From positions 1-52,973 of IMG/VR virus record IMGVR_UViG_3300044576_000027: 52,973 nucleotides of DNA; one strand, written 5' to 3'. This stretch comes from a virus. Below are positions 8,442-15,201 of the stretch, one piece after another (the first letter of the stretch is position 1; the number at the start of each line of letters is the position of its first letter). The notes under the pieces are model-generated. The model had not been told where the DNA came from and did no database searches. It worked only from the letters and a program-made list of their open reading frames with translations. The position numbers were made by a program, and so were the translations under genes.

Positions 8442-8485
8442 ATTCTCATTGGTTCTTGAAGAATATTGATAGAACCATCGAGAAT
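8442..8485. promoter_or_regulatory. nested GGTTCT/AGAACC dyad upstream of P1
   Basis: ATTCTC (8442-8447) and GAGAAT (8480-8485) enclose GGTTCT (8451-8456) and AGAACC (8471-8476), with a 14-base centre. It sits 16-64 bp upstream of the P1 -10 box, an activator- or repressor-like position. The adjacent stretch 8486-8678 holds no gene I can support. Confidence 0.55.
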
Positions 8486-8678
8486 AGATTAAAACTTGGA
8501 TAGATAATATTCCAACTGTTCTAGCTACGAACAAAATTAATGTTTTAAAATCAAGAGATAGAGTTTTATGTTTTCTTATCGTTCCATTTACACTTTCTGA
8601 TTCAAATATTGACTGCTCAAATTGAAAAGCCAATAATTAGTTGCTCTATTCCACTTTCATGATAAAATTAATAAAAGA

Positions 8679-9410
8679 TTAAATGTCGCATTGATTTCTT
8701 TTAGCCTCTTCAATCTTTTCTTTATAGTATCTTGAAATTTGTTCAAATTCATCTACAAGTCTTTCATATTCTGATTTTATTGGTTTTTTGTTTTCAACCC
8801 ATTCTTTGTAAACCTTTTCTATAGTTTCTGGTAAAAAAGATGGAGTATTCCATTTCATTTTTCCAACAAATCCATCAAGTTCATCAGGAATTACTCTTTT
8901 AACAGTAACCTTTGCTTCTGTTCTAACAAAACCTTTCCAAACTAAAGCTGTCCAAATATCAGATTCTTTTGGAGCATCTTCATTTTGAAATGATTCCATA
9001 ATACATCTTCTAACTGTTGCGTGACCATCATCATACATTATTGGTTTTCTTGACTCTTTTACAGCTTCTTTCTTCTCTTTTTCTAGCTTTTCAAAAGCAA
9101 AGTTTATAACATTCATTCTCATATTCTCGTCAAATTTTGTCATTAGCCATAACATTGTTCTTAAATCTAGCGTAAATGTATTTATTGTTTCAATCTTTCC
9201 CTTACCTGTTTCTCTTTGTATTTTTTTGGGTACGACCGTAACGTACCCAATATTTTCTTCCGATAGTTTTGATATTGCAAGATTAAATGTTGCCTTCAGG
9301 TCACTGTGCCTTTTTCCATATTTATCTGCAATATCTTTTAATGTCATGGTAATACCTTGATCTGCAAGAAATTGCTCAGTAGGGCTTAGTTCAATTAATG
9401 ATTTACTCAT
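8679..9410 (-). CDS. Rha-family regulator, 243 aa
   Basis: The start chosen is ATG at 9410, which has an AAGGA box; a longer frame exists upstream but runs through the leader RNA. The N-terminal half is Rha-like (LKDIADKYGKRHSDL, then a strand and FTLDLRTMLWLMTKFDENMRM). A Lys/Glu-rich link leads to the C-terminal domain shared with the genes at 7454 and 38289 (KVTVKR, DELDGFVG, KPIKSEYERL, YYKEKIEEA). It is closest to the 38289 paralog. Probably a DNA-binding regulator under the leader at 9464-9572. Confidence 0.75.
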   Translation of the reverse strand: MSKSLIELSPTEQFLADQGITMTLKDIADKYGKRHSDLKATFNLAISKLSEENIGYVTVVPKKIQRETGKGKIETINTFTLDLRTMLWLMTKFDENMRMNVINFAFEKLEKEKKEAVKESRKPIMYDDGHATVRRCIMESFQNEDAPKESDIWTALVWKGFVRTEAKVTVKRVIPDELDGFVGKMKWNTPSFLPETIEKVYKEWVENKKPIKSEYERLVDEFEQISRYYKEKIEEAKRNQCDI

Positions 9411-9463
9411 AGGTAATCCTTTCTGGACATTGAAATGTAATTTGATTTTTGAGTAGTGAAGAT

Positions 9464-9572
9464 GTCGTCCAAAACACTTCACTTCGACATTTAAGTCAAC
9501 TCAGAGTTACCCATACTTTAAGTGTGAGGAGAAAATCTCCTCGAAGTGTCTTGGACGACTCTCAATTGACTT
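9464..9572 (-). promoter_or_regulatory. RNA leader with two interleaved helices (copy P3)
   Basis: Minus-strand order: B (9572-9558), A (9559-9543), B' (9507-9493), A' (9480-9464). A/A' pair over 17 positions with one G-U; B/B' over 15 with one U-G and one mismatch. Between A and B' sits a further hairpin (GAGGAGA / TCTCCTC). The stem sequences are unrelated to P1, yet the topology and the five-base spacing from the -10 box (9578-9583) are the same. Confidence 0.75.
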
Positions 9573-9577
9573 TTATA

Positions 9578-9583
9578 ATTATA
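9578..9583 (-). promoter_or_regulatory. -10 box of the P3 leader
   Basis: TATAAT on the minus strand inside the palindromic TATAATTATA, preceded by GAG as in P1. A single AGAACC half-site (9609-9614 read on the minus strand) remains upstream of it. Confidence 0.6.
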
Positions 9584-9623
9584 CTCTATTGTTGCTTCAT
9601 TCTCATTGGTTCTGGAAAAGATA

Positions 9624-9959
9624 TTAATCTCTCTTCCATAACATTTCTCTATACACTCTCAAATGAAGATACGTTTTAAATCCAAGTTTACGATAGTAAC
9701 TCTCTAATTTATCTCCTAAGCAATTTAATCTAAGATATTGATATTTTCTTTGTAACTTTTTAACAAGCTTTGAACCATCACCTTTCTCTAAAGAAAATAG
9801 TCCATTGATTTGTACTATCTTATTTTTCTGATGATGTAATCCACAATATGCTCCTCCTAATTTTACATACCTGTCACTATATTGATTTTCATCAATAAAT
9901 TCTCTTTTATCTATTTTTTTTAGATGAAATAGATACTCATTTCTAGTTATTGTCTCCAT
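9624..9959 (-). CDS. GNAT-like acetyltransferase, small
   Basis: The protein has 111 residues; the second half reads GDGSKLVKKLQ, a strand (LRLNCLG), then ESYYRKLGFKTY. This matches the end of a GNAT fold, where an acyl-CoA-binding turn is followed by the YxxxGF motif. It is shorter than typical GNATs (140-170), so the N-terminal strands are reduced. ATG at 9959 with AGGAGA. The substrate is unknown. It is immediately downstream of the RNA polymerase gene and its terminator. Confidence 0.55.
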   Translation of the reverse strand: METITRNEYLFHLKKIDKREFIDENQYSDRYVKLGGAYCGLHHQKNKIVQINGLFSLEKGDGSKLVKKLQRKYQYLRLNCLGDKLESYYRKLGFKTYLHLRVYREMLWKRD

Positions 9960-10019
9960 TGATACAAATCTCCTATTTTTTTATTAATATAAAATTGTAC
10001 CAAAATCTCTCTCTTCTCC

Positions 10020-10066
10020 AAAGAAAAAAAGAAAAAAAGAAGTAAGTAACTCCAAAAGGAGTCACT
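10020..10066 (-). terminator. terminator after the RNA polymerase gene
   Basis: Hairpin ACTCC-AAAA-GGAGT (10049-10062), extended by imperfect pairs, overlaps the stop codon of the polymerase gene. On the minus strand a T-rich tract (complement of 10021-10040) follows. Confidence 0.65.
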
Positions 10067-11780
10067 ACTTCATACAGAGTCCTGAAAACTCTTTATTATT
10101 ACCATCATATTCAACAATAACTTTCTTTAAGTCTCTAATCAACTTAGGAGTCTTAGGTGAATACTCAGCTCCAATAGACTTCAAGTAATTTACCAATATA
10201 GATTTACGTTGATTATGCATATCTCTCATGTGTATCTCTGCATTGGTTCTTACATCATCAATTACATGTGGTAATGATAGTACTGCGTCATGCACTGGTA
10301 ATGCAAACTCAATGTCATCAATAGCTGATACAATTCTATCCATAAGTATAGAATCAAGTGAATGAATTACACAGGTGTATGAAAAATTTTGATGTTGTTT
10401 ATAATCTTTAGCTACAATAACATCTGTATTATTGAAGTACTTCATAATACCTGTCTCACTATCAATAGTAAAGTAATCATTCTTTTTACTGTCAATAGGT
10501 TTAGTCTTCTTGACTTCAACTCTAAAAGGTTCGCAATAATCTCCAAGAGACACTGTATATTCACCTTTGCTATTGCAGACTTCATGATACATTGAAGATT
10601 CTTTCAACAATGTATTCATTGCAGTTATAATACCATATCTACCTTTGGTTAATTCACGTTTTAATAATCTAAGTTGCTTATCAATCTCAGTTGTTCGTGG
10701 TTCATCGAAGTTACGATCATATAGTGATGATAATTTCTCTTGACTACCATAGAATGTTGCAGTAGCTAATTTAGCTATAGGTCTATCAACACCATCTATA
10801 TACCAAGGGTCAAGTAGTTTATCGTTATTTATAACATTGCCCCAAGTTAATAATCTCTCATCATTGGTTATTAGTGCAGTTATCGTTGAGAGTGACATAC
10901 TGAAATCACTTTCAAGCACTATATCCCATTCAACAGAACCACAAGCATAAAGAGTATCTAATTTACTATAGATACGTTCTAACCAAATATTTAGATATAA
11001 CTCATCACCAATAACTCTATTTTCATAACATCTCTTACCATCAGCAATTCTGTCTTCAAGATTATCAGTCTTATTACCAACTTCATTACTAATAAAGCAG
11101 TAGATGTTATTTAATGCAGATATTGAGTCTAATGTATATACTACAGGCTCTACTCTCATTAATGCTCTACCAAGTTTATAACCCATAGGATTTAAAATCT
11201 TATTCAAAGCATTTGGTATAGCTCTACCTCTACTATCAGTGTTACAACCATTCATAGAGTATTGCAAGTCATACTCTGCATAATGACCAATGATTGTAGC
11301 AACAACATCAAAGTAAGTATATTCAAACTCTTCAGCATACTCAATATATCCTCTTTTAATCATTTCAGATGCCATTTTATGAACAACATCATCAATGATT
11401 TGAGTCTTATATTTATTGAGCATATCTACATCAAATCTAAATAATTTGTTATATTGTTTAACAAATCCTTTTCTCTTGATACCCATATCTCTTAATCCAC
11501 TTGCAGTTTTAGTTAAGCATTCATCGGTGGTTCTATTATTGAGCATATATTTCTCTAGGTTCATAGCAAATTTTTCATCTTTGAAATATTCTCTAAAAGA
11601 TTCACTAGCTTCAACAGTTGCATAATTATATTTAACTTTAGATACTACTATGTTGTTGGCAATCAATTCTTTTAGGCAAATAATAAAATATTTTTGACCT
11701 AATTCTTTGATTGCATAAGGAGTTGATACAATAAGTCTTGGAGAGTTAATTAGCATATTGTAAAGTTTATTGTTTTTCAT
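10065..11780 (-). CDS. single-subunit DNA-dependent RNA polymerase (T7/N4 RNAPII type)
   Basis: All catalytic landmarks of the T7-like family are present: DSRGR (182-186), motif A with D292 (SDFS), motif B R333xxxK337 followed by YG (344-345), a C-terminal helix segment with HSLDS (473-477), and motif C with H497-D498 (VHDAV). It should transcribe phage middle genes from phage-specific promoters. At 571 residues it is much smaller than T7 RNAP (883). In N4 the equivalent enzyme is two proteins of about 270 and 400 residues; here one chain carries all motifs and no partner is seen in the window. The ATG at 11780 follows AAAGGA, 26 bp after a strong terminator of the upstream gene. Confidence 0.9.
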   Translation of the reverse strand: MKNNKLYNMLINSPRLIVSTPYAIKELGQKYFIICLKELIANNIVVSKVKYNYATVEASESFREYFKDEKFAMNLEKYMLNNRTTDECLTKTASGLRDMGIKRKGFVKQYNKLFRFDVDMLNKYKTQIIDDVVHKMASEMIKRGYIEYAEEFEYTYFDVVATIIGHYAEYDLQYSMNGCNTDSRGRAIPNALNKILNPMGYKLGRALMRVEPVVYTLDSISALNNIYCFISNEVGNKTDNLEDRIADGKRCYENRVIGDELYLNIWLERIYSKLDTLYACGSVEWDIVLESDFSMSLSTITALITNDERLLTWGNVINNDKLLDPWYIDGVDRPIAKLATATFYGSQEKLSSLYDRNFDEPRTTEIDKQLRLLKRELTKGRYGIITAMNTLLKESSMYHEVCNSKGEYTVSLGDYCEPFRVEVKKTKPIDSKKNDYFTIDSETGIMKYFNNTDVIVAKDYKQHQNFSYTCVIHSLDSILMDRIVSAIDDIEFALPVHDAVLSLPHVIDDVRTNAEIHMRDMHNQRKSILVNYLKSIGAEYSPKTPKLIRDLKKVIVEYDGNNKEFSGLCMK

Positions 11781-11805
11781 GGCGATTTTTCCTTTATGTT
11801 ATTTT

Positions 11806-11838
11806 AAAAAAAAATGAGACAGTATTAATACTATCTCA
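11806..11838 (-). terminator. rho-independent terminator
   Basis: TGAGA-x-AGTATTAATACT-x-TCTCA hairpin (11815-11838) followed on the minus strand by nine T (complement of 11806-11814). It ends the 199-residue gene just before the polymerase start, so polymerase expression depends on readthrough or on a start within the hairpin region. Confidence 0.85.
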
Positions 11839-11857
11839 AATAGTTTTTAAACAGATA

Positions 11858-12457
11858 TTAAATCTGTTCTTCTAAAGACTTCATATTGTCTCTAATTGTT
11901 TTAGCTTCAGCAAGTTCATCTTTAGCTTTCTCTAAAGCTTTATCTTCAGCTTTATTCCAAAGTTCAATATCAAACGATTTAGCTTCCGATTTAAGTACAT
12001 CAATAAGAACATCTAACTTTAGATGTTTCAATACTTCAATACTGGCTTCAATAGCTAACTCTTCATCTGGTTCTAAACAATCAAATATCTCTTTAGCAAT
12101 GTCATGTTCATCTTTAACGACAAAACTATAATAACCATTAGATTCACGAACTTCTTCTAGCAATTCTGGATCAATATTGTTAAGTACTTCAAGTTGAGCG
12201 TCATTGTTATCAAGTTGTAAATCAATATCAAACTTTTCATCTTTGTTTTGTGGACGGTTATATGCTCTTGCAATTAACACAAGAAGTCCATAAGTTTTAC
12301 CAAATGAGAATGATTTACTGAATGCTCTAGGTCTAGCACTTAACAATCTAAAGTCTCTTGGTAGTTCCAAATTAGCTACATTGTAAACTTCTTTTGCTAA
12401 GTCAGTTAGTTTATTGAAAGCGTTTGTTTGCTTAATTGTCATTTTAATTCTTGCCAT
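11858..12457 (-). CDS. hypothetical acidic protein, 199 aa, paired with the RNA polymerase
   Basis: The start is ATG at 12457 behind AAAGGA; the frame is open 13 codons further but without a ribosome site. The N-terminal 60 residues are basic and the rest is strongly acidic and helical, ending in a Lys/Glu-rich helix. No family is recognised. It lies directly upstream of the polymerase gene and has its own promoter motif and terminator. A transcription accessory role is possible from position alone. Confidence 0.6.
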   Translation of the reverse strand: MARIKMTIKQTNAFNKLTDLAKEVYNVANLELPRDFRLLSARPRAFSKSFSFGKTYGLLVLIARAYNRPQNKDEKFDIDLQLDNNDAQLEVLNNIDPELLEEVRESNGYYSFVVKDEHDIAKEIFDCLEPDEELAIEASIEVLKHLKLDVLIDVLKSEAKSFDIELWNKAEDKALEKAKDELAEAKTIRDNMKSLEEQI

Positions 12458-12486
12458 AATATGTCCTTTGATAATTGGTATAGTAC

Positions 12487-12514
12487 GAATATGCATAAAT
12501 GAATATGCATAAAT
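12487..12514. repeat. 14-bp direct repeat x2
   Basis: GAATATGCATAAAT occurs twice in exact tandem (12487-12500, 12501-12514), in the leader between the promoter motif at 12547 and the start at 12457. ATGCAT is itself palindromic, so each unit could bind a dimer. Confidence 0.6.
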
Positions 12515-12527
12515 AGAAAGTTGATAT

Positions 12528-12562
12528 AGGTAACACGATTGTTACCTAAATAGATTACACCA
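12528..12562 (-). promoter_or_regulatory. phage promoter motif m1 with 5' hairpin
   Basis: On the minus strand TGGTGTAATCTATTTA (12562-12547) is followed directly by the inverted repeat AGGTAAC/GTTACCT (12528-12547). The same GTGTAATCTATTTA motif occurs before four other small minus-strand genes, which marks it as a promoter class. The gene served here is the one ending at 11858. Confidence 0.65.
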
Positions 12563-12615
12563 AAAGTTTATAGTCTTTATGGATTGGACTTAGGTTACTT
12601 GTCTGCATGGTTCTA

Positions 12616-12768
12616 TTAATATTTGAAACCATTCCAAGATGATTTGAGTTTGAATTTAATGTATATCTTTTTATTCAACTCGTATTGAGTATGGATTACT
12701 AAATTTGGATTGTCATACATAAATAAGTTAACTTCGTTAATGTCATTGAATACTTTATTGATAAACAT
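12616..12768 (-). CDS. hypothetical small protein, 50 aa
   Basis: ATG at 12768 follows AAGGAGA; the frame extends ten codons further upstream but that start has no ribosome site. The protein is Asn/Lys-rich without recognised motifs. It begins ten bases after the stop of the lipoprotein gene and is probably cotranscribed with it. Confidence 0.5.
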   Translation of the reverse strand: MFINKVFNDINEVNLFMYDNPNLVIHTQYELNKKIYIKFKLKSSWNGFKY

Positions 12769-12778
12769 CTGTTTCTCC

Positions 12779-13033
12779 TTAATTATATTTAGCTTCACAA
12801 TATTCAGAAGCTTGTTTTACTCTAAAGTCAATTAGTTCATATCTATCCATATCTGAACTCATTTCAACTTCTAAATCAGTTAACTCATAGTCTTCTATAC
12901 AATTTGCTATTAATTCTGACTTTGTTAATTGTTGCTGATTATCTTCAATTTGTGGTTCTTTAGGTAATGTATTTGAACTACAAGCATTGATTAGTATAGC
13001 AATTATGAATGATAGTGTAAATTGTTTTGACAT
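12779..13033 (-). CDS. small lipoprotein, 84 aa
   Basis: MSKQ, then a hydrophobic stretch and the lipobox INAC, so Cys18 should be lipidated after signal peptidase II cleavage. The mature part is acidic with a helical end containing two Cys. The ATG at 13033 follows AAAGGA, and promoter motif m2 lies about 50 bp upstream. Small phage lipoproteins made outside the lysis cassette often block superinfection by binding outer-membrane receptors; that role is inference here. Confidence 0.7.
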   Translation of the reverse strand: MSKQFTLSFIIAILINACSSNTLPKEPQIEDNQQQLTKSELIANCIEDYELTDLEVEMSSDMDRYELIDFRVKQASEYCEAKYN

Positions 13034-13059
13034 TATGTATCCTTTAATAAAAATTGGTT

Positions 13060-13096
13060 TAGGTAAATATATTTATTACCTAGATAAATTACACCA
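13060..13096 (-). promoter_or_regulatory. phage promoter motif m2 with 5' hairpin
   Basis: Minus strand TGGTGTAATTTATCTA (13096-13081) followed by an AGGTAA...TTACCT inverted repeat, the same layout as m1. It serves the lipoprotein gene. Confidence 0.6.
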
Positions 13097-13252
13097 TTAC
13101 TGGCACGGAAATTGGCTTTTTAGAGGTTAAAATTGTTGTAGTGTAGGTTTGTATTGGAATTGATGTAAAAATGGTTATTTGGTATGTGTATGACATCTGT
13201 GTGGTTGGTATTTTGAAATGTCTATTGATTTGTGGTTGTTGAATGCTTCTGG

Positions 13253-13268
13253 TTCCCACAACTGTGGG
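13253..13268. repeat. short perfect hairpin, TCCCACA/TGTGGGA
   Basis: A seven-base arm on each side of AC, next to a GGTTCC. It is one of few GC-rich spots in 13100-13500, which otherwise carries no gene and is G/T-rich on the plus strand. Confidence 0.45.
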
Positions 13269-13303
13269 ATTTGGAGAGGTTAACAGAATTTAACAGGTGT
13301 TAA

Positions 13304-13349
13304 TTGATTAAAAAATAAGCAGTTTTTTGATTAAAAAATAAGCAGTTTT
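13304..13349. repeat. 23-bp perfect tandem repeat x2
   Basis: TTGATTAAAAAATAAGCAGT plus TTT occurs twice head to tail (13304-13326, 13327-13349), followed by a third TTGA that runs into GAACCAC. Noncoding. Located about 275 bp before the iterons. Confidence 0.7.
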
Positions 13350-13531
13350 TTGAACCACAGATGTTCTATTTTTTCATCAAGTTGTTCATATATACTAGAT
13401 TAATCTATACAGGTAACAATGCTTGTTTTATGGGCTTTAGAGAGGTAGAAAGTTAACGTTTGAAGCAACTTTCTATTTGATAAGTTAATGAATTCGTTAA
13501 CTTTCTAAGAAATTTTTAAGAACCACAAGGT

Positions 13532-13710
13532 GTTATATATATATTAATATATTATATATAAGGGATTAAATTTACCTAAAAATGCTTATTGATACCGAGA
13601 TTGTTGGATTTAAACGTGTTTTTTTACGAACAAGATTCTGTTTCTAAATGGGTAGTTACGAACAAGATATTGTTTCTAGAGTAGTGTTTACGAACAAGAT
13701 TCTGTTTCTA
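13532..13710. other. candidate replication origin: AT-rich stretch and three iterons
   Basis: A pure A/T run of about 30 bp (13532-13562) is followed by three 22-bp repeats of TACGAACAAGATTCTGTTTC+TA at 13625-13646, 13657-13678 (two changes) and 13689-13710. Starts are exactly 32 bp apart, about three helical turns, so bound proteins would face the same side. Each repeat is an imperfect palindrome (GAACAAGA / TCTGTTTC). A Rep-like gene begins 83 bp downstream. The region 13034-13792 has no protein gene I can support. Confidence 0.6.
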
Positions 13711-13739
13711 AATTTACAATGATGTTGACTTTATGAAGA

Positions 13740-13784
13740 CCTTTGTGATAGGATGAAGTTGCAATAATAATAAAATCACAAAGG
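13740..13784 (+). promoter_or_regulatory. 10-bp inverted repeat over the Rep-like gene's start region
   Basis: CCTTTGTGAT (13740-13749) and ATCACAAAGG (13775-13784) pair perfectly across a 25-base A/T-rich centre containing AATAAT. The right arm includes the AAAGGA ribosome site, so either repressor binding or an RNA hairpin could shut off the gene. Confidence 0.6.
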
Positions 13785-13792
13785 ATAACTGA

Positions 13793-14263
13793 ATGAAGAC
13801 AGACAACAATGTATCTGAAATGGAGTATAACGTATTTCCACTTAAACAAAAGAAGAATCGAGGAGCAACAAAAGTGTATCTAACATTGAAAGACAAAGTC
13901 GAAATAATGAAAGAATGTGGTGATGCATCACTTATACTGTTTGATTTTTATTTGACAAAAACATCATATATGAATGGAACAGAGAAAGGTTATGACTATA
14001 TGGATGATGCTAAAACTGCTAAATCACTTGGTTGGAGCAAATTTAAAGTCAGAGACAATAGACAGAAACTCATGAAGAATAATTGGATGAAAATTGTCAA
14101 AGGACGTTATAACAATGGTAAGAAAATCATTAAGACATTTCTTGGTAAAGAGGTCGTTGAGAAAGAATTAAGCTTTGAAAGCAATACTCCAATCAGAGAA
14201 GAAGAAGTAAGTAGCAAAGTCAAAACATTTGCATCAATGTTTCCAAGCATGCAAACTAAATAA
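13793..14263 (+). CDS. Rep-like replication or copy-control protein, winged-helix type
   Basis: The 156-residue basic protein starts at ATG 13793 behind AAAGGA. It has a helix with LKDKVEIMKEC, a central helix-turn-helix-like block (TAKSLGWSKFKVRDNRQKL then NNWMKIVKG) and a Lys-rich tail. The order helix, HTH, beta wing resembles plasmid and phage replication initiators, though no family is certain. Position supports the idea: it follows iterons, an AT-rich stretch and an inverted repeat at its ribosome site, as expected for an autoregulated initiator. It could instead be a transcription regulator. Confidence 0.55.
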   Translation: MKTDNNVSEMEYNVFPLKQKKNRGATKVYLTLKDKVEIMKECGDASLILFDFYLTKTSYMNGTEKGYDYMDDAKTAKSLGWSKFKVRDNRQKLMKNNWMKIVKGRYNNGKKIIKTFLGKEVVEKELSFESNTPIREEEVSSKVKTFASMFPSMQTK

Positions 14264-14290
14264 CAACAGAACCACATCATATAACAAAAC

Positions 14291-14515
14291 TCCTCACCTT
14301 TTAAAGGAAGCTGGTGCGAACATGAAGAGGAATTATTTGTTCCATATTCTTGACGAAGCTCTGCGTTAGCAGAGTGCCGTTTAGCGAACGAAGTGAGTAG
14401 GCATCAAGAATCTGGAAAAATAACTTCTGATGAAGTGTTTCAGCACCAAAGCTGACGTTTAAGATTTTTGCAGATAGCACAACTAAAAACCTCGTAGAGC
14501 CGTCGGAGACATAAC
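14291..14515 (+). ncRNA. candidate structured noncoding RNA
   Basis: This stretch has no reading frame and is visibly more GC-rich than its surroundings. A long stem pairs GGTGC (14313-14317) with GCACC (14443-14447), GAAG (14324-14327) with CTTC (14424-14427), TTATTT and TTCC (14333-14343) with GGAAAAATAA (14414-14423), and ATTCTTGA (14346-14353) with TCAAGAAT (14404-14411). It closes a junction with two hairpins: CTCTGC-GTTA-GCAGAG (14359-14374) and one closed by GCC/GGC (14376-14402) with CGTT/AACG inside. A second domain pairs CTGACG (14452-14457) with CGTCGG (14501-14506). No known class fits. The strand is inferred from the neighbouring Rep-like gene. Confidence 0.55.
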
Positions 14516-14523
14516 ATATTTAT

Positions 14524-14567
14524 AGAACCATTAGGTGTTAACTTCATCTGTGTGGTTCTATGAAGTT
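14524..14567. promoter_or_regulatory. interleaved short inverted repeats upstream of the promoter
   Basis: AGAACC (14524-14529) pairs with GGTTCT (14554-14559), and AACTTCAT (14540-14547) pairs with ATGAAGTT (14560-14567), in crossed order. The block ends 33 bp before the -35 box at 14601. Confidence 0.5.
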
Positions 14568-14600
14568 CATATAAATTTGCATTTTTTTATCAAAAAACCC

Positions 14601-14628
14601 TTGACAAATGTATCAAAAATGTTATAAT
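14601..14628 (+). promoter_or_regulatory. consensus sigma70 promoter
   Basis: TTGACA (14601-14606) and TATAAT (14623-14628) are 16 bp apart, an essentially perfect housekeeping promoter and the strongest in the window. ATCAAAAATGTTATAATTG is nearly repeated at 46708-46727 before the 1465-residue gene. It should act before phage polymerase is made. Confidence 0.85.
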
Positions 14629-14676
14629 TGACTAGTCAATTGACAAGGACGTATGTCCCAATTGTCAACTAGTCAA
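14628..14676 (+). promoter_or_regulatory. stem-loop at the start of the 14601 transcript
   Basis: TTGACTAGT (14628-14636) and ACTAGTCAA (14668-14676) pair perfectly; TGACAA/TTGTCA and GGAC/GTCC (around a GTAT loop) extend the stem with bulges. It overlaps the expected transcription start, so it could be a 5' hairpin or an operator. Confidence 0.65.
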
Positions 14677-14697
14677 AATTTAAAATATTGAATATAA

Positions 14698-14794
14698 GAT
14701 TCTTTTTATGAGCTACCAACTCAAACTCTTGAACACATAGTTTATCTGTGTAGTTCATAAAAGGAATCAATGAGAGTTTAGAAGTTGGTAGCTC
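14698..14794 (+). promoter_or_regulatory. RNA leader with two interleaved helices (copy P4)
   Basis: Order B (14698-14711), A (14710-14720 and 14723-14729), B' (14755-14768), A' (14773-14779 and 14784-14794). B/B' pair over 14 positions with one U-G. A/A' pair as GAGCTACCAAC/GTTGGTAGCTC and AAACTCT/AGAGTTT without error. A small hairpin lies between A and B'. Same topology as P1-P3 but unrelated stem sequence; the gene behind it is now a remnant. Confidence 0.7.
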
Positions 14795-14831
14795 TATAAC
14801 TCCATTAAATTATATTCCTAAGAAAAATTAA

Positions 14832-15071
14832 TTGTTAGATATAATTGAGTTCTCTAAATACGAGAAAACAGTCATTGTTATAGCTCATACAATATATTAT
14901 TCAGGTAAAGGAGTTGTACCTGAAGTTGATTTTCAATGGTCAAATCATCTTGGTTGCAGACTCCATTTACACAAAGATATACTAAAGACGAAGACAAACT
15001 GTTATCTTGAAGTTGAAAAGCTTAGAGGCTATAAAGGTGATGATGTTATTGAACATTGGATGAGAGATTAG
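14832..15071 (+). pseudogene. C-terminal remnant of a RecA-fold ATPase
   Basis: The frame opens right after a stop with TTG and encodes 79 residues: a strand KTVIVIAHT, as found in Walker B to sensor regions of RepA/DnaB-type hexameric ATPases, then SGKG, NHLGCRLHLHKD and KLRGYKGDD. The P-loop half is absent upstream in every frame, and there is no ribosome site. I read it as the tail of a lost helicase/ATPase gene. Alternatively it is a small protein of its own expressed from the strong promoter at 14601. Confidence 0.5.
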
Positions 15072-15175
15072 AACAAATACTAAGTTGATACACTCTCTTT
15101 CATCAGTGGTTCTAAGATTATGTTTCCCTTATAAACCTATTGACTTATGTGTTATGTGCAATAGAGAAAAAATAA

Positions 15176-15201
15176 TAAGTATAATCCAAAAGGACTATAC
15201 T
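15176..15201 (-). terminator. terminator of the 69-residue gene
   Basis: AAGTATA-x-TCC-loop-GGA-x-TATACTT; on the minus strand the odd pair becomes G-U, and TTATTATTTTTTC follows. The stem overlaps the stop codon region of the gene at 15195. Confidence 0.7.

Noticed and set aside
8391-8633. Minus-strand frame of 80 codons upstream of the KilA-N gene
   Set aside because: TTG start without ribosome site; it runs through the dyad, the promoter and the leader helix. At most a remnant.
9464-9572. Integron attC-like sites
   Set aside because: attC arms are nested, whereas these are interleaved, and no integrase gene is visible.
13625-13710. CRISPR array
   Set aside because: Three repeats with 10-base spacers and dyad symmetry; spacing fits iterons or operators, not spacers of 30 or more bases.
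13714-13896. Minus-strand frame of 60 codons at the Rep-like gene start
   Set aside because: Lies opposite the Rep-like coding sequence and its inverted repeat; no ribosome site.
14427-14433. CTGATGA, the hammerhead ribozyme core string
   Set aside because: The GAAA core and a cleavage stem in the right places are missing, and the bases are used in a longer stem.
14264-14831. Group I intron between two exons
   Set aside because: No P7-type core strings were found, and no exon upstream continues into the ATPase remnant.
14832-15071. Complete small gene under the strong promoter
   Set aside because: No ribosome site and an ATPase-tail pattern; a remnant is more likely, though not excluded.
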